This document shows positions 42,112-53,222 of a stretch of DNA of 64,000 nucleotides, in pieces (position 1 is the first letter of the stretch; every line of letters begins with the position of its first letter). The stretch is taken from assembly GCA_026636295.1 (NCBI GenBank), contig CP089456.1, forward strand, positions 1,116,001 to 1,180,000. The letters are read 5' to 3'. Origin of the DNA: Medakamo hakoo. Its lineage: Eukaryota; Chlorophyta; Trebouxiophyceae; Coccomyxaceae. The translations under genes were made by a program, and so were the position numbers. Below the pieces are notes generated by a model. That model saw only the letters and a program-made list of their open reading frames with translations. It was not told the origin of the DNA and ran no database searches.

Positions 42112-42725
42112 ATGCTGGGCCCTTTCCTGGCCCGCGTCTTCCAGTTGCGTTTTTGTTTGGGGCATGCGTCCCCGCGCGCGCGGCGCGCGCCCTCCCTCTC
42201 GACCGACCACCCCCTCTCACCATGTCCCGTCCATCCAACCCCCATCCCCCTCCTTTCAGAACGGGCCTGGGCTACGTCCTGCCCGCCTACCTGTGCGCCA
42301 AAGTCTTGGCCGCCGGCGGCCCTGCCGAAGACATTCGCGGCTGGGCGACGTACTGGACGGTCTTTGCCGCGTACGCCGTGCTCGAATCGGTGGTCCTGGA
42401 CCGCTTCCTGTTTTGGGTGCCCCTGTTCCCGGAGCTGAAGGTCGCGCTCGTCGTCTGGCTGTGGCACCCGGCCAGCCGCGGGGCTGCGACTGTGTGGCGG
42501 AGCCTGGCCGCGCCCGCGCTGCACGAGCACGGGCCCAAGCTGGACGCGGCGGCGGGCGCGCTGCGCGAGAGCTTGTCGGCCGCGGCGGCGGCGAGATTGG
42601 GTGGCGTGGGGGCGAGCCTGCGCGCCCGGGCGGCGGGGGCGGTGGGGAGGCTGCAAGCGGTGCAAGCGGCCGCGTCCGCCGCAGCTGGAGGGACGGGCAG
42701 CGGTGTGCGGTCGGCGGCGAGGTAA
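42112..42725 (+). CDS. HVA22/TB2-DP1/REEP-family ER-shaping protein
   Basis: Hairpin membrane protein that curves ER tubules. Exon 1 (42112-42143) codes MLGPFLARVF and two further bases; exon 2 is 42260-42725; phase 2, total 165 residues. The donor is an unusual GTTGCG, but the join gives MLGPFLARVFQTGLGYVLPAYL, the normal HVA22 start. The TB2/DP1 domain continues with CAKVLAAGGPAEDIRGWATYWTVFAAYAVLE, DRFLFWVPLFPELKVALVVWLWHP and a C-terminal Ala-rich amphipathic helix. Reading the exon 2 frame from its own upstream ATG would place translated intron in the protein. It converges with the MSL gene, 61 bp between stops. Confidence 0.9.
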
Positions 42726-42786
42726 AGGGCAATGAAAAAAAAAACTCCAGGTCACGCGCGCGCGCGCGCACGCACTTTTTTTGTTC

Positions 42787-45040
42787 TTACAAATCGTCGT
42801 ACGACGCCGTCACGACGCTGCCAGGCGCGGCGGAGCCCTTGACAACCGCATCAGGTGCCACCGCCGCCGTCGTGGGCGGGGTGGTAGGCTGCTGCTGCTG
42901 CTGCTGCTGCTGGGCTTGTTGGGCCGACGCGACCGCGGCCAGGAGGGCTTCCGACGCGGCGGCCGCGGCGGGCGACGCCGACGGCGCGCTGGACCGCCCG
43001 GGCACGACGTTGCTGGCGGGTTGGCCTGACGTCGTCGTCGGCGTCGTCGCCGGCTGCGAGGACGACGGCGGCGGAGGCGTCGGCGGCGCGGGCCGGGCGG
43101 GGCCAGCAGACACGTCGACCGTGCCGGGCAGGGCGCGCAGGTCGTCGGCCCCGCCCCCGCCCCCGCTCCCGCTCCCGCCGGGCCCGCCGCCGCCGCCGGG
43201 CCCGCCGGGGACGGCGCCGCCCACGGCCGCCCGCAACGCCCCGCCCAGCGGCGACGCCTCCACCGCCACCGCCAGGCGGGGCCGGGCCAGGCGGGCGCCG
43301 GACCGCTCCACGCAGTCGGCGAAGGCCAGCAGCAGGTCTTGTTTCACCGCCATGAACGCGTCGCGGTTGGCGGCCTCGACGTAAAAGGACAGGTAGACGG
43401 TCGCCTGGTCCCGGTCCACCGTCTCCAGGAAGACGCGGCGGTGCAGCTTCTGGATGATGCGCGGGTCGGCGCGCAGGACCTTGCGCATGTCCGCCACGAC
43501 CGCGCCCGCGCGGGACACGTCCTCCACGCGCAGGCCCAGCCGCTCGAAAAAGCGCCACTCCCGCCCTTTGCGCGTCACGTTCAGGACGACGTTGCGCGAG
43601 AAGACGGAGTTGGGGATACAGTAGACCTCCCGCTCAAAGGACCGGATGGTGGTGCGGTACCAGCCGACGTCGATGACGATGCCCTCCACCCGCTCGCCAG
43701 TTGGCGGCGCAAACTGGACTTCGTCCCCGACCTCGAAGGGCGACGACGAGAGGATGATGAGCCCCGTGAACAGGTTCTCCAGGATTTCGCGGCCCGCCAG
43801 GCCGACGGCCAGGCCGCCGACGCCGCCGATGGCCAGGACGGAGTTGACGTCCAGGCCGATGGCCTGGAGCCCGAACACGGCGGCCGTCAGCAGGAAGAGG
43901 ACGGACAGCAGCTTGTCGACCGCCTCCAGGCGGCGCTGCTTGGTCAGGTCGCCCTTGAGCTCCAGGCGCCACGCCGCCTCGCGCGTGATGCGGGCTTTGA
44001 CGTTGAACACGACGCGCGCGGCCGCCAGGACAAAGGTCAGGGACAGGGAGCCGCGGACGACGGTCTGCACCATCGTCTTGGGTAGGGCGATCAGCTGGGG
44101 CAGGAAGTTTTCGGCCAGCGTGGCGACGGCCGCGACCGCGAACAGGACTTCCAGCGGCTTGTACACTTCCCGGAGGATGTAGTACTCGGACGACTTCTCC
44201 CAGGGGCCCGCGCCCGGCGGGGCGAACGCGCCGCGCAGGCCGCGGACGAGGGGCTCCAGGCCGAAGCGCACAAACACGAGGGCGGCCAGGATGCCGGCGA
44301 CCTGGCGCAGGGCGACCGTTTTCAGGAGGCGGCGGATGACCTGGGTGGGTGGGTGGGTGGGTGGGGAGGGGTGAGGAACGGGGGGCGTGGGGGAGGGTGC
44401 GGGGCCGAGCGGGGGCGTGGCGTGGCATGGCCTCCCCCCCCCCACCCCCCACCCCCCAACCCCACCACCACCCCTTTTTTTCCCTCACCTTTTCGCGCGC
44501 GAGGTCGAATTTAATCCCGGGCGCCGTGAAGTACAGCAGCACCGCTAAAAAAGCCAGGCCCGCCGCTAGGACGGCCGCAAAGGCGACGACGTGGAAGGGG
44601 CGCAGGCCGGGCGTGAGGGAGGCGTCGACGCCCGGTGGGGCGGCGGGCGGCGTGGTGGTGGTATCGGTGGCAGGAGGCGCACCGCTGGTGTTGGTGGACG
44701 GCGCAGAGCCGGCGCTCCCACCACCCGCGCTCCCGCCTGCTGCCGCCGACTGCGCGGAACGCGGTGTCGCCGGGCCACGCCGTCTCCTTGGCACCGCCGG
44801 CGCGCTGGTCGAACAGGCCCCGCCCCCGCGCGGGAGCGTGAGGGCGGCGGCGAGGAATGCGTTGTCGCCGCTGGTGTGCGGAGGAGGCGCGCCCAGTGGC
44901 TGTGGGCGGCGGAGGGGACTGGAACTCCCCAGACGGCCCGGACGGACTGTCGAGCGCGCCCAGGCTGGGGGTGGGACCCGACGAGGGGTGGTGCGCGCCG
45001 GTCCACCGTGGCGAAGTGGGGAGGGCGGCGGCGGAGCCAT
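42787..45040 (-). CDS. MscS-like (MSL) mechanosensitive channel, plastid or mitochondrial type
   Basis: Relieves membrane tension; organelle MSLs keep plastid size and shape. Exons 45040-44489 and 44340-42787 (minus, phase 0, donor GTGAGG), 701 residues. The N terminus is Pro/Ser/Arg-rich, compatible with a plastid transit peptide, then a first helix at about 157-180 (FHVVAFAAVLAAGLAFLAVL). Several helices follow, then the pore helix VNSVLAIGGVGGLAVGLAGREILENLFTG and the MscS beta domain (SPFEVGDEVQF, GIVIDVGWYRTTIRSFEREVYCIPNSVFSRNVVLN). The C-terminal alpha/beta part is intact. The tail is low complexity with eight Gln encoded by CAG repeats. Divergent to the OEP61-like gene. Confidence 0.95.
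42889..42912. repeat. (CTG)8 on plus strand, coding poly-Gln in the MSL gene
   Basis: Eight uninterrupted trinucleotides, read as CAG (Gln) on the coding minus strand, near the C terminus of the channel. Confidence 0.9.
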
Positions 45041-45796
45041 TTCGGCGACGCAGGCGGCCACAAAAGAGGGTCGAACGCACGCCGGCGTCCAGTCGGCTCG
45101 TAACGCGCGCGCTCCGGCGAGTAGGGCAGGGCTCACAAAGAGGCCTGAGGGTCGAACTCGCGCGTGCGGTGGCGTCCACGCCTAGGACGGGCGAGGCGGA
45201 ATGAAGTTCAGTGTGTGTGAGAGAAGAGCGCGGCGCCAAGCCGGGAAGCCAGACCAACAAAGAGGCGAACGACGGGGCTGCGCGAGCTGACGGGGATCGG
45301 ACACGGCCTCCATTCCGCCGCTCTCACAGAAACAAGCACGCGCCTGCCCACCTGGATTGAAAATGTGCGTGGGGGCGGCCTCGACCGCGTCTCCGCTTGC
45401 GCCTGCGCGCTCGCCGTCGTTCGCGCAAGGTGTCTCTTTGTCGCGCACTGCTGCCGCCCGGCCGGGTCGCCAGGGCCTCTGGGCTCGTTGCTGACTCTCG
45501 CCGCGGGTTCAATGCGGGCACATAGCAGGGCGGGAGGATCGAGAGAGGCGTGGCACGATTGCGCCTGCATTGGAGGGCGGCCGCTTTTTGCGCCGCGCCA
45601 CGCTCGCGCGCGCTGCCAAACCAGGCGCCCCCCCCCCCCCCCCTATCGTCTCCGCCCTTCCCCGGCCGCAGGCGGGCCGCGCCGACGCCCGCACCCGCCC
45701 AGGCACGCGGTGCTTTGCCTGGACCTTTCCTGAGCCGTGCCGTGTTGCGCGCCTCACATCCCTCCTCGCCCCCCCCTCTCCCCTCTCCTCCCTACT
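45041..45796. promoter_or_regulatory. Gene-free divergent stretch MSL / OEP61-like
   Basis: 756 bp between opposed starts. A C15 run is near 45630. Open frames on both strands look like chance; no exon with family likeness was found. Confidence 0.45.
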
Positions 45797-47239
45797 ATGA
45801 CAGCAACGACCCGCCCATCCAAAACCATGCAAGCCCCGCCGCCCAACCTCAACCTGCCCCCAGACGTGGCCGCCGCCCTGCAAGAACAAGTCTCCAAGAT
45901 GAGCCCCGCCCAAATGGCGGCCATGATGGAGTCCATGAAGGGCGTGGACATGAACGCGGCGGCTGCGCAGGCGCAAGCCGCGCTGGCCGGGCTCAGCGCA
46001 GACCAGGTCCGGTCCATGGGCGCGGCCATGGCGTCCACGACGCCCGAGGCGGTGCGCGCCAACGTGTCGGCCGTCAACGCGCGCCTGGCCGCCGAAGTGG
46101 CGGGCGCGGGTAAACTGAAGGCGGACGGCAATGCCGCGTTTGCCAAGGGCGAGTTTGCGGCCGCGGCCGACGCGTGGAGCCGGGCGGCCCAAAGTTTGGA
46201 GGCGCACACCTCCACGGAAGCGGTCACCCTTCGCCGTGCCTGCCAGCTCAACTGCGCGCTCGCCCACCTCAAGCTGGAGGCGTGGACAGAGGCGGAGGCG
46301 GCGGCGTCGTCCGTCTTGAAAGCCGACGCGTCCAACGCGAAGGCCCTGCTCCGGCGCGGGTCAGCCCTTTTGGGCCTGAAAAAAGTGCGGGCGGCGGTGA
46401 AGGATTTGGAGGCGGCTTTACGAGCTGCGGCTCCCGACGACAAGGCGGTCGTGCGCGAGAAGTTGGAAGAGGCGCGGGCCCTGCTGGTTGAGGACGACGG
46501 GACGGTGGAAGAGGCGGACGAAGGGGTGGAGGAGGTTGCTGCCGCGCCCGCGCCACCGCCACCGCCTCCCGTCCTCCCTGGGATGGGGGGCATGGGCGCC
46601 ATGCCGACCGGCGCGTCCGCCGCCGCCCAGGCCGCCCAGATGCGGGCCTTTGCCGCCGCCCTGCGTGCCAACCCGTCGCTGAAAGACGCGGTCGCGGCGC
46701 AGGCGGCCAGCATGACGCCTCAGCAGGTCCAAGACGCCGCGCGCGCGGCGGGCGCGGCCGCGCCGCCGCCCGAAGCTCTGACGCCGTCCGGCATGGCCAT
46801 GGCCGCCCAAGCCGCGTCGGCCATGACGCCCGAACAATTAGAAGCGATGGCGGATGCGCTAGAAAACAGCGGCGGCGTGCCCGCGGGCGTGCGCGCGACC
46901 TCAGGCGCGCCACCACCACCCGCGGACGTGGCTGCGCTGATGAAAGACCCGGCCATGATCAAGCAGGCCGCGGAAATGATGAAGACCATGGACCCGAAGG
47001 CGGTCGCGGCCATGAGCGGGGGCGCCGTGTCCGAAGCCCAAGCGGCCGCCATGCAAGAAAAGCTCGGGAAGCTGAGCGAGGCGCAACTGGAGAAGCTGGT
47101 GTCCGCGGCGCAGACAGTGCAGGCGGTGAAGGCCAGACTTGAGGCGGCGAAAGCGTGGCTGGTCGCGCGGCCGAGTGTCGTGGCGGCGGTGGTTGCGCTG
47201 TTGGTTGCGGTCCTGCTGCGGCGGTGGGGGTGGGTGTAA
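45797..47239 (+). CDS. OEP61/TPR7-like tail-anchored TPR protein
   Basis: Chaperone-docking receptor; plant OEP61 sits in plastid outer envelope or ER and binds Hsp70 C termini with its TPRs. A single exon of 480 residues. The N terminus has the OEP61 pattern: VAAALQEQVSKMSPAQMAAMMESMKG, LSADQVRSMGAAMASTTPEAV. TPR-like repeats lie at about 100-225 (KLKADGNAAFAKGEFAAAADAWSRA, RRACQLNCALAHLKLEAWTEAE, KADASNAKALLRRGSALLGLKK). A Met/Ala/Pro-rich middle repeats MTPQQVQ and MTPEQLEA motifs. The last residues form a single tail anchor (RPSVVAAVVALLVAVLLRRWGWV). The start at 45797 is the first in-frame ATG; 45827 is an alternative. Confidence 0.88.
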   Translation: MTATTRPSKTMQAPPPNLNLPPDVAAALQEQVSKMSPAQMAAMMESMKGVDMNAAAAQAQAALAGLSADQVRSMGAAMASTTPEAVRANVSAVNARLAAEVAGAGKLKADGNAAFAKGEFAAAADAWSRAAQSLEAHTSTEAVTLRRACQLNCALAHLKLEAWTEAEAAASSVLKADASNAKALLRRGSALLGLKKVRAAVKDLEAALRAAAPDDKAVVREKLEEARALLVEDDGTVEEADEGVEEVAAAPAPPPPPPVLPGMGGMGAMPTGASAAAQAAQMRAFAAALRANPSLKDAVAAQAASMTPQQVQDAARAAGAAAPPPEALTPSGMAMAAQAASAMTPEQLEAMADALENSGGVPAGVRATSGAPPPPADVAALMKDPAMIKQAAEMMKTMDPKAVAAMSGGAVSEAQAAAMQEKLGKLSEAQLEKLVSAAQTVQAVKARLEAAKAWLVARPSVVAAVVALLVAVLLRRWGWV

Positions 47240-47399
47240 TGGTGCACAGGCATTTTTCTCTGCTTCATGGGTGGTTGCGCAAGCCGGCAAGCCACACACA
47301 CGCGAACGGTTCGCTCGACGGCCCGCACACTCGACGGCCCCCTCCGCGTTCCCTGTCCTCGACCCGAGCCACCGCCTCCCGCACGCCCGCTGTGCGCGC

Positions 47400-49748
47400 A
47401 TGGTCGTGGACGTCCTGACCAGGGCGAAGCACGGTGAGCGAGAGGGCGGGAGGGCGGCCAGTTTTGGCGGCGGAGCAAAAGCAAAAAGCCGTCGCGCCGG
47501 CGCTCCGGCCTGGCCAAAACTCCCGACTTTGCTCCTCACTCTTGCAAACTCGCAACACACACAAAAACAGCGACCACCACCGCAACCCCACCGTCCCGCC
47601 GCGCACACGCCACGGCGGCGCCTCGCCCCGCCCTCGCAGCAGCCGCAGCGCTCGCCCGCGCGTGGTCGTCTGCTTCAGCTTCCGTTTCTTCTGTCGGCCG
47701 GCCGGCGTCGTCGTCGCTGCCGTCGCCGCGCCGCACGCTAGCCGCCGCTGCGTCCTCCTCCTCCTCCTCAACGCCCGTCGCTTCGACGTCTTCTGCACGC
47801 GGCTTCATGGGCGACGACCTGGGCGCAAATGGTGAGTTGGTGTGGGGGACAAGGATTGAGGGTGAGGGACGGCGAATTGCTTTTTTCGCGCGGTCGATCG
47901 CTCAACCCATCCATCCCATCCCCATCCATCCCACCAGACGTCGAGCGCCAGGCCACGGGCGGCGCCCGGGTCCCGTCCCTCCGCGCCGACCTGCGTAAAG
48001 CCTTTTCAGCTGCCATCGCGACCGCCTTTCCCGATTTAGCTGCAACAGCGCCCACCAATGCCGCGCTGGAAGCGACGCGCGAGGCGAAACACGGCGACTA
48101 CCAGTGCAATGCTGCGATGGGACTGTTCGGAAAAGGGAAGGGAAGTCCCGGTTTCGCGGCCAAATCCCCGCGGGACGTGGCGGCCGCCATCGTGGACGCC
48201 CTCCCCGACACAGGCCTCCTGGCCGACAAGCCCGTCCTGGCCGGCCCGGGCTTCATCAACTGTAAGATCGACCGGGCCGCGCTGGCCGCGCGCGTGAAAA
48301 CCATGCTGGTCGAGGGGCCGTCCACCTGGGCGCCCAGCCTGCCGTACACCCGGGCCGTCGTCGACTTTTCCTCGCCCAACGTCGCCAAAGAAATGCACGT
48401 CGGCCACCTGCGGTCGACCATCATCGGTGACACCATTGCGCGCACGCTCGAGTTTTGCGGCCTGGACGTGCTGCGGCTCAACCACGTCGGCGACTGGGGC
48501 ACTCAGTTCGGCATGCTCATCCAGCACATGGCTGAATCATCCCCGGGGGGCCTGGAGGCCGTGGGCGAGGCCGGCGTCTCAGACCTGCAAGCCCTGTACA
48601 AAGCGGCTAAAAAACGGTTTGACGCGGAGGAAGACTTCAAAGCCCGCGCGCGCGAGGCCGTGACCCGCCTGCAAGGCGGCGACCCGGCCGCGACGGCCGC
48701 CTGGCGCACGATCTGCGCCGCGTCCCGCACCGAATTCGAGGCCATCTACGCCCGGCTGGGCGTCGACCTGCAAGAGCGCGGCGAGTCGTATTACAACCCG
48801 CTCCTGCCGGGCCTGGTCGCCGACATGGAGGCAGCCGGCGTGGCCGTGGAGGACGCTGGCGCCAAGGTCGTGTGGGTCGACGGCCACGAACACCCGCTGA
48901 TCATTCAGAAGAGCGACGGCGGGTTTGGGTACGCCACCACGGACCTGGCGGCTCTGCGGCAGCGCCTGTCCGACGAGGGCGCGGACTGGGTGATTTACGT
49001 GACGGACGCGGGTCAGGCCACGCACTTCAAGATGGTCTTTGCTGCGGCCGACCGCGCGGGGTTCATCCCCAAGCACGACGACGGCACCCCCAAAACGCGC
49101 GTCGACCACGTCGGTTTCGGCCTGGTCCTCGGCGCCGACGGCAAGCGCATCCGGACACGCGATGAAGGCGCTGCTGTGCGCCTAGTCGAGCTCCTGGACG
49201 AGGCGGTGTCGCGGGCGAGTGCGTCCATTTCCGAACGCTCGACCGACGCCGACCCGGTGCACGTCGCAGCCGCGGCCAAGGCCATGGGCTACGGCGCCGT
49301 CAAGTACGCGGACCTGAAAAACAACCGCAACACGAATTACAAATTCAATTTTGATGACATGCTGGCCCTGCAGGGCGACACGGCCGTGTACTTGCTGTAC
49401 GCGCACGCCCGCATTGCGGGCATCGCGCGCAAGGCGGGCAAGGACGTCGCCGCGCTCGCGCGCGACCCGGGCGCGCCCATCAGCCTGGGCACCGAGTCCG
49501 AGGCGGCGCTGGCCCTCCACCTGGCCCGCCTGCCCGAAGCCATCGAAGACATGGCGGCCGACCTGGCGCCCAACCGCCTGACCGAGTACCTGTACGCCCT
49601 GACGGAAGCCTTCAACGGCTTCTACACCGACTGCAAGGTGATTGGCGACCCGGCCGAAGCGTCGCGGCTGCAGCTGGCCGAAGCGGCCGCGGTCGTGATG
49701 CGGACGGTGATGGGGTTGTTGGGCATCACGCCGCTGTACCGCATTTGA
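47400..49748 (+). CDS. RARS: Arginyl-tRNA synthetase, likely organelle or dual targeted
   Basis: Charges tRNA-Arg. Exons 47400-47433, 47571-47831 and 47938-49748 (both joins phase 1) code 701 residues. Exon 2 codes about 85 residues rich in Ala, Ser, Arg and Thr with almost no acidic residues, a typical plastid or mitochondrial transit peptide. It ends in GFMGDDLGAN, where an in-frame ATG (47807) could start a cytosolic form. The catalytic core is complete: VVDFSSPNVAKEMHVGHLRSTIIGD (HIGH motif as HVGH), HVGDWGTQFGMLI, KSDGGFGYATTDLAALRQR, ATHFKMVF, and KRIRTRDEGAAVRL in the KMSKS position, degenerate as in eukaryotic cytosolic ArgRS. The anticodon-binding domain ends TEAFNGFYTDCKVIG and MGLLGITPLYRI. 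Confidence 0.95.
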
Positions 49749-49968
49749 AGGAGGGGGGGGGGGCTGGGGGGTGGGTGGGTGGGTGCCGACCGCCGTCGAG
49801 TCAACGCGGGCGGGCTTGGAGCGGGCGGGGGCAGAGGGGGATAGGAGGGAGAGCGGGCGTGGGGTGGTGCAAGGGAAGGAGAGCTTTGGGGGACGCGCCC
49901 GCGCGCGCGCCGCTAGGGAGCGCCCTTCTCCACTCTACGTTTCCACGCGGGGGCACGCACGCGCAGCC

Positions 49969-52900
49969 ATGCCGCCGCCACCGCCCGCCACAAAACCTCC
50001 GGCCGCCCTGGGCGAGGCCCTCATCCCCACCATCAACCGCCTGCACGACATTTTTAGCACGGTGAGAATGGGGAGGGCGTTTTTTGGGGGCCGCGCGCGC
50101 GGCATGCGCCCGCCACGGTCCTCGCGCGACGCCCACCACGGCCGCTCCTCCGGCGTCCCGCCCTCCAACACCCTCACCAAGGCCGTCTGCGAGATCGGGT
50201 CTACCATCATGCACGGCCGCTTGCCCGGCACAATCCCCCGCTTTGGCGCTGCACGCCCCCCCTCCGTGCGCTCTTCGTTCACACTCCCCGACTTGTTTTC
50301 CCTTTCTCTCTTCAGGTCGACCTGGACCTCCGCGTCGACTTGCCCCAGGTCGCTGTCGTGGGAGCCCAGTCCGCGGGCAAGTCCAGCGTGCTGGAGTCGC
50401 TAGTGAGTCGGAGTTGGGGCGGCGAAGTGGAGTGGCGCACGCGGAAATGTGCGCAAACGGCCAGCGCACCGCGCCCGCCACAACGAAACGACTCCACCCC
50501 CTCCCGCCTCCCAACCCTCCCAGGTCGGCCGCGATTTCTTGCCGCGCGGCCCAGACATCTGCACCCGCCGTCCGCTCATCCTGCAACTGGTCCGGGCCGG
50601 GTCGGCCGCGGACGAGGAGCGCGACGGGAGTGGCGGCTACGGCGAGTGGGCTGAGTTTTTGCACCGCCCAGGCCACCGCTTCACGGACTTTGCCGCTGTC
50701 AAGGCGGAGATCGAGGCGGAGACCGTGCGTGGGGCGGGCGCCAACCGCGGCATTTCTGATGTGCCGATCAGGCTGAAAATTGTGTCGCCGCACGTCCTGT
50801 GAGTCGGGGTGCTTTTTTTTTCCTTGGTCGGGGTGGTGGACGAAAAAACACGGCACACAAGCCCCTGCCTCACTCAAAAAACCACCACCACCCCTACCCC
50901 ACCCCGCCTCAGAACCATGACGCTCGTCGACCTGCCCGGCATCGCCCGCCTGCCCGTGGGCGACCAGCCGCCCGACGTGGAAGCCCGGACGCTGGACCTG
51001 TGCCGGGCGTACATCGCGCCACCGTCGACGGTCATCCTGGCCGTCACGCCCGCCCACGCCGACCTGGTGACGTCCGACGCGCTGCGCCTCGCGCGCGAGG
51101 CCGACCCGGCCGGGCGCCGCACGCTCGGCGTCCTGACCAAGGCGGACGTCATGGAGGCGGGGACGGACGTGGCCGGCCTGCTCAGCAGCAATGCCGGCCC
51201 CGTCCCCCTGGCGCTCGGCTACGTGGCCGTCGCGAACCGCGGGACCAAGGGCGCCGCGGCCGCCGCCTCCCTGCGCGCCGCGCGCGCGGCGGAAGCGGCC
51301 TTTTTCGGCTCCCAGCGCGCGTACGCAGGGCTGGGCGACCGGTGCGGGGCGGGCGCCCTGGCCTCCCGCCTCAACGCCCTGCTGGCCGACGCCGTGCACC
51401 GGGCCGTCCCGCGGCTGCGCACCGACCTGGAGGCCGCGGCGGCCGCGGCCGCCGCCGACCTCGCGTCCCTCGGCGACGCGCCGCCGGGCGCCCCCGGCGG
51501 CCCGTCCCGCGGCGCCGCCCTGCTGCGCCTCATCGACGGTTACGCCACCCGCTTCGGCGCGGCGCTGCAGGGCGGCGGCGAGTGCACGGACTTGCCCCTG
51601 ACGGAAGAGCTGGCGGGCGGCGCGCGCGTCCGCGTCGTCTTCCGCGACGCCTTCCTGCCCGCCCTGCACGCGGCGGGGCGCGCGGGCGCGGATGCGCTGT
51701 CCGACGCGGCCGTGCGCACCGCCATCCGCAACGCGGGCGGCGTGCGTGGCAGCCTGCTCATCCCGGACGCGCCGTTTGAGGCGCTGGTGCGCCGGGCCAT
51801 CGTGAAGCTCCTGCCGCCGTCGCTGGCGTGCCTGTCGGCCGTCCGGGCGGAGCTGGCCCGCCTGGCGGCCGGCGCCGCGGCCAGCCCGGACCTGGCGCGG
51901 TTCCCGGCCCTGGGCGCCGCGCTCGCGCGCGAGGCCTCGGCCCTGATCGAGGCGGGCGCGGGGCCCGCGGAGCGCATGATCCGGGACCTCGTGTCGTGTG
52001 AACTGGCGTACATCAACACGGACCACCCGGCCTTTTGCGGGGGCGGCGCGGCCGTGGCGGCGGTCATGGAGCGGCGGGCGCGCGAAAAGGACGCCGCGGC
52101 GAGTGGTGGGGGTGGGGGGGCCGCCGGGTCGACGTCCGCCGGCTCGGCCACCCCGGCGCACCCAGTCGCCCCCTCGCCCGCGCCGGGGCTAAAAGCCGCG
52201 CTGCGGCCGTCGCCGACGCCCGGACGGCGCGGTGGGGATGGCGGCAACGAACGCCGGGCCTCCAGCGCCGGCGCGGCGCTGCCCTCGCCGCCGGCCGCGC
52301 GCGCCGGCGCCTGGTGGGCGGGCGGCTGGGGCGGCGGCTCGTCGGCCGCGGCCGATGCGGCCGCCGCCGGCCGCGGCCCGCCCGCCGCCGCCGCCGAGCC
52401 CGACCCCGCGTCCGCCCTGCCTCCCATGCCCGCCACCCTGACCGTGCCCGCCACCGCCCCCACCGAGTCGGAAGCCATCCAGGTGGAAGTCACGCGCACA
52501 CTCGTGCGGGAGTACCTTGCCATCGTCGTCACGCACCTGGCCGACGCCGTGCCCAAGGCCGTCATGCACTTCCTCGTCTCCGGCGCGGCCAAAGGGCTGG
52601 CAGCGCACCTGGTCCGGGCGCTGTACCGGGAGGAAGCCGTGGAAGCCCTGACGGCGGAGGCGCCGTGCGTCGCGGGCGCGCGCGCGCGCGCGGCGCGCGC
52701 GCTGCGCGCCGCGCGTACGGCGCTGAGCGCCCTGGACGGCCTGCCGGCGGCGCTGGACGCCGCGACGGGCGGGTTGAGTGGCGCGGCGGCGGTCGCTCCG
52801 CCGCCGCCGGCACCGCCTTCTGCCAAAGCAGTGGGGGCGTCGTCCAAGCCTGGCGCGCTCTCGCTGACCGCCGCGGCGGACGCCGGGCTGCCGGCGGCCG

Positions 52901-53067
52901 GCGTGACCCTGCCGCCGCGCGCGCGGCCAGCCAGCCCGTCTCTGGACGGCTGCACGCCGGCCGCGACGGGGGGGGCTGTCAGGGCGGGGCGGGGCGGCGC
53001 GTCAGCCCTGACTGCCGCTGCCCGCCTGGCCGCGTTTGCGTTGGAGGGCGAAGGCCGCGGGCAGTAG
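49969..53067 (+). CDS. Dynamin-related GTPase (DRP, no PH domain)
   Basis: Large GTPase that scissions membranes; the PH-less form with GED resembles DRP3/DNM1-type organelle fission dynamins. Exons 49969-50061, 50316-50402, 50524-50798 and 50913-53067 code 869 residues. GTPase motifs: [18 protein letters not shown] (G1), [12 protein letters not shown] (G3), [14 protein letters not shown] (G4), [10 protein letters not shown] (G5 region), and [20 protein letters not shown] containing the switch I Thr. The middle domain runs to about 560, a Gly/Ala/Pro-rich insert of about 120 residues replaces a PH domain, and the GED begins near 675 ([28 protein letters not shown]). The end is low complexity. 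Target organelle cannot be read from sequence. Confidence 0.95.
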
Positions 53068-53222
53068 GGGCGTTGAAACAGGACATGGGGCACGGGATGC
53101 AAAAAAAGGGCTCCCCCTGCAACAAAAAGAAAACAAAAAAAGCCGCGGCACCTCCCCCCCCCCCACCCCCCACCCCCACCCCCCCACCCCTCCCTCTCCC
53201 CCCCCACCTCAGTCCCCGCCTC

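Noticed and set aside
49801-52161. 786-residue open frame on the minus strand
   Set aside because: Antisense of the dynamin gene, Arg/Gly/Ala-rich, crossing its introns.
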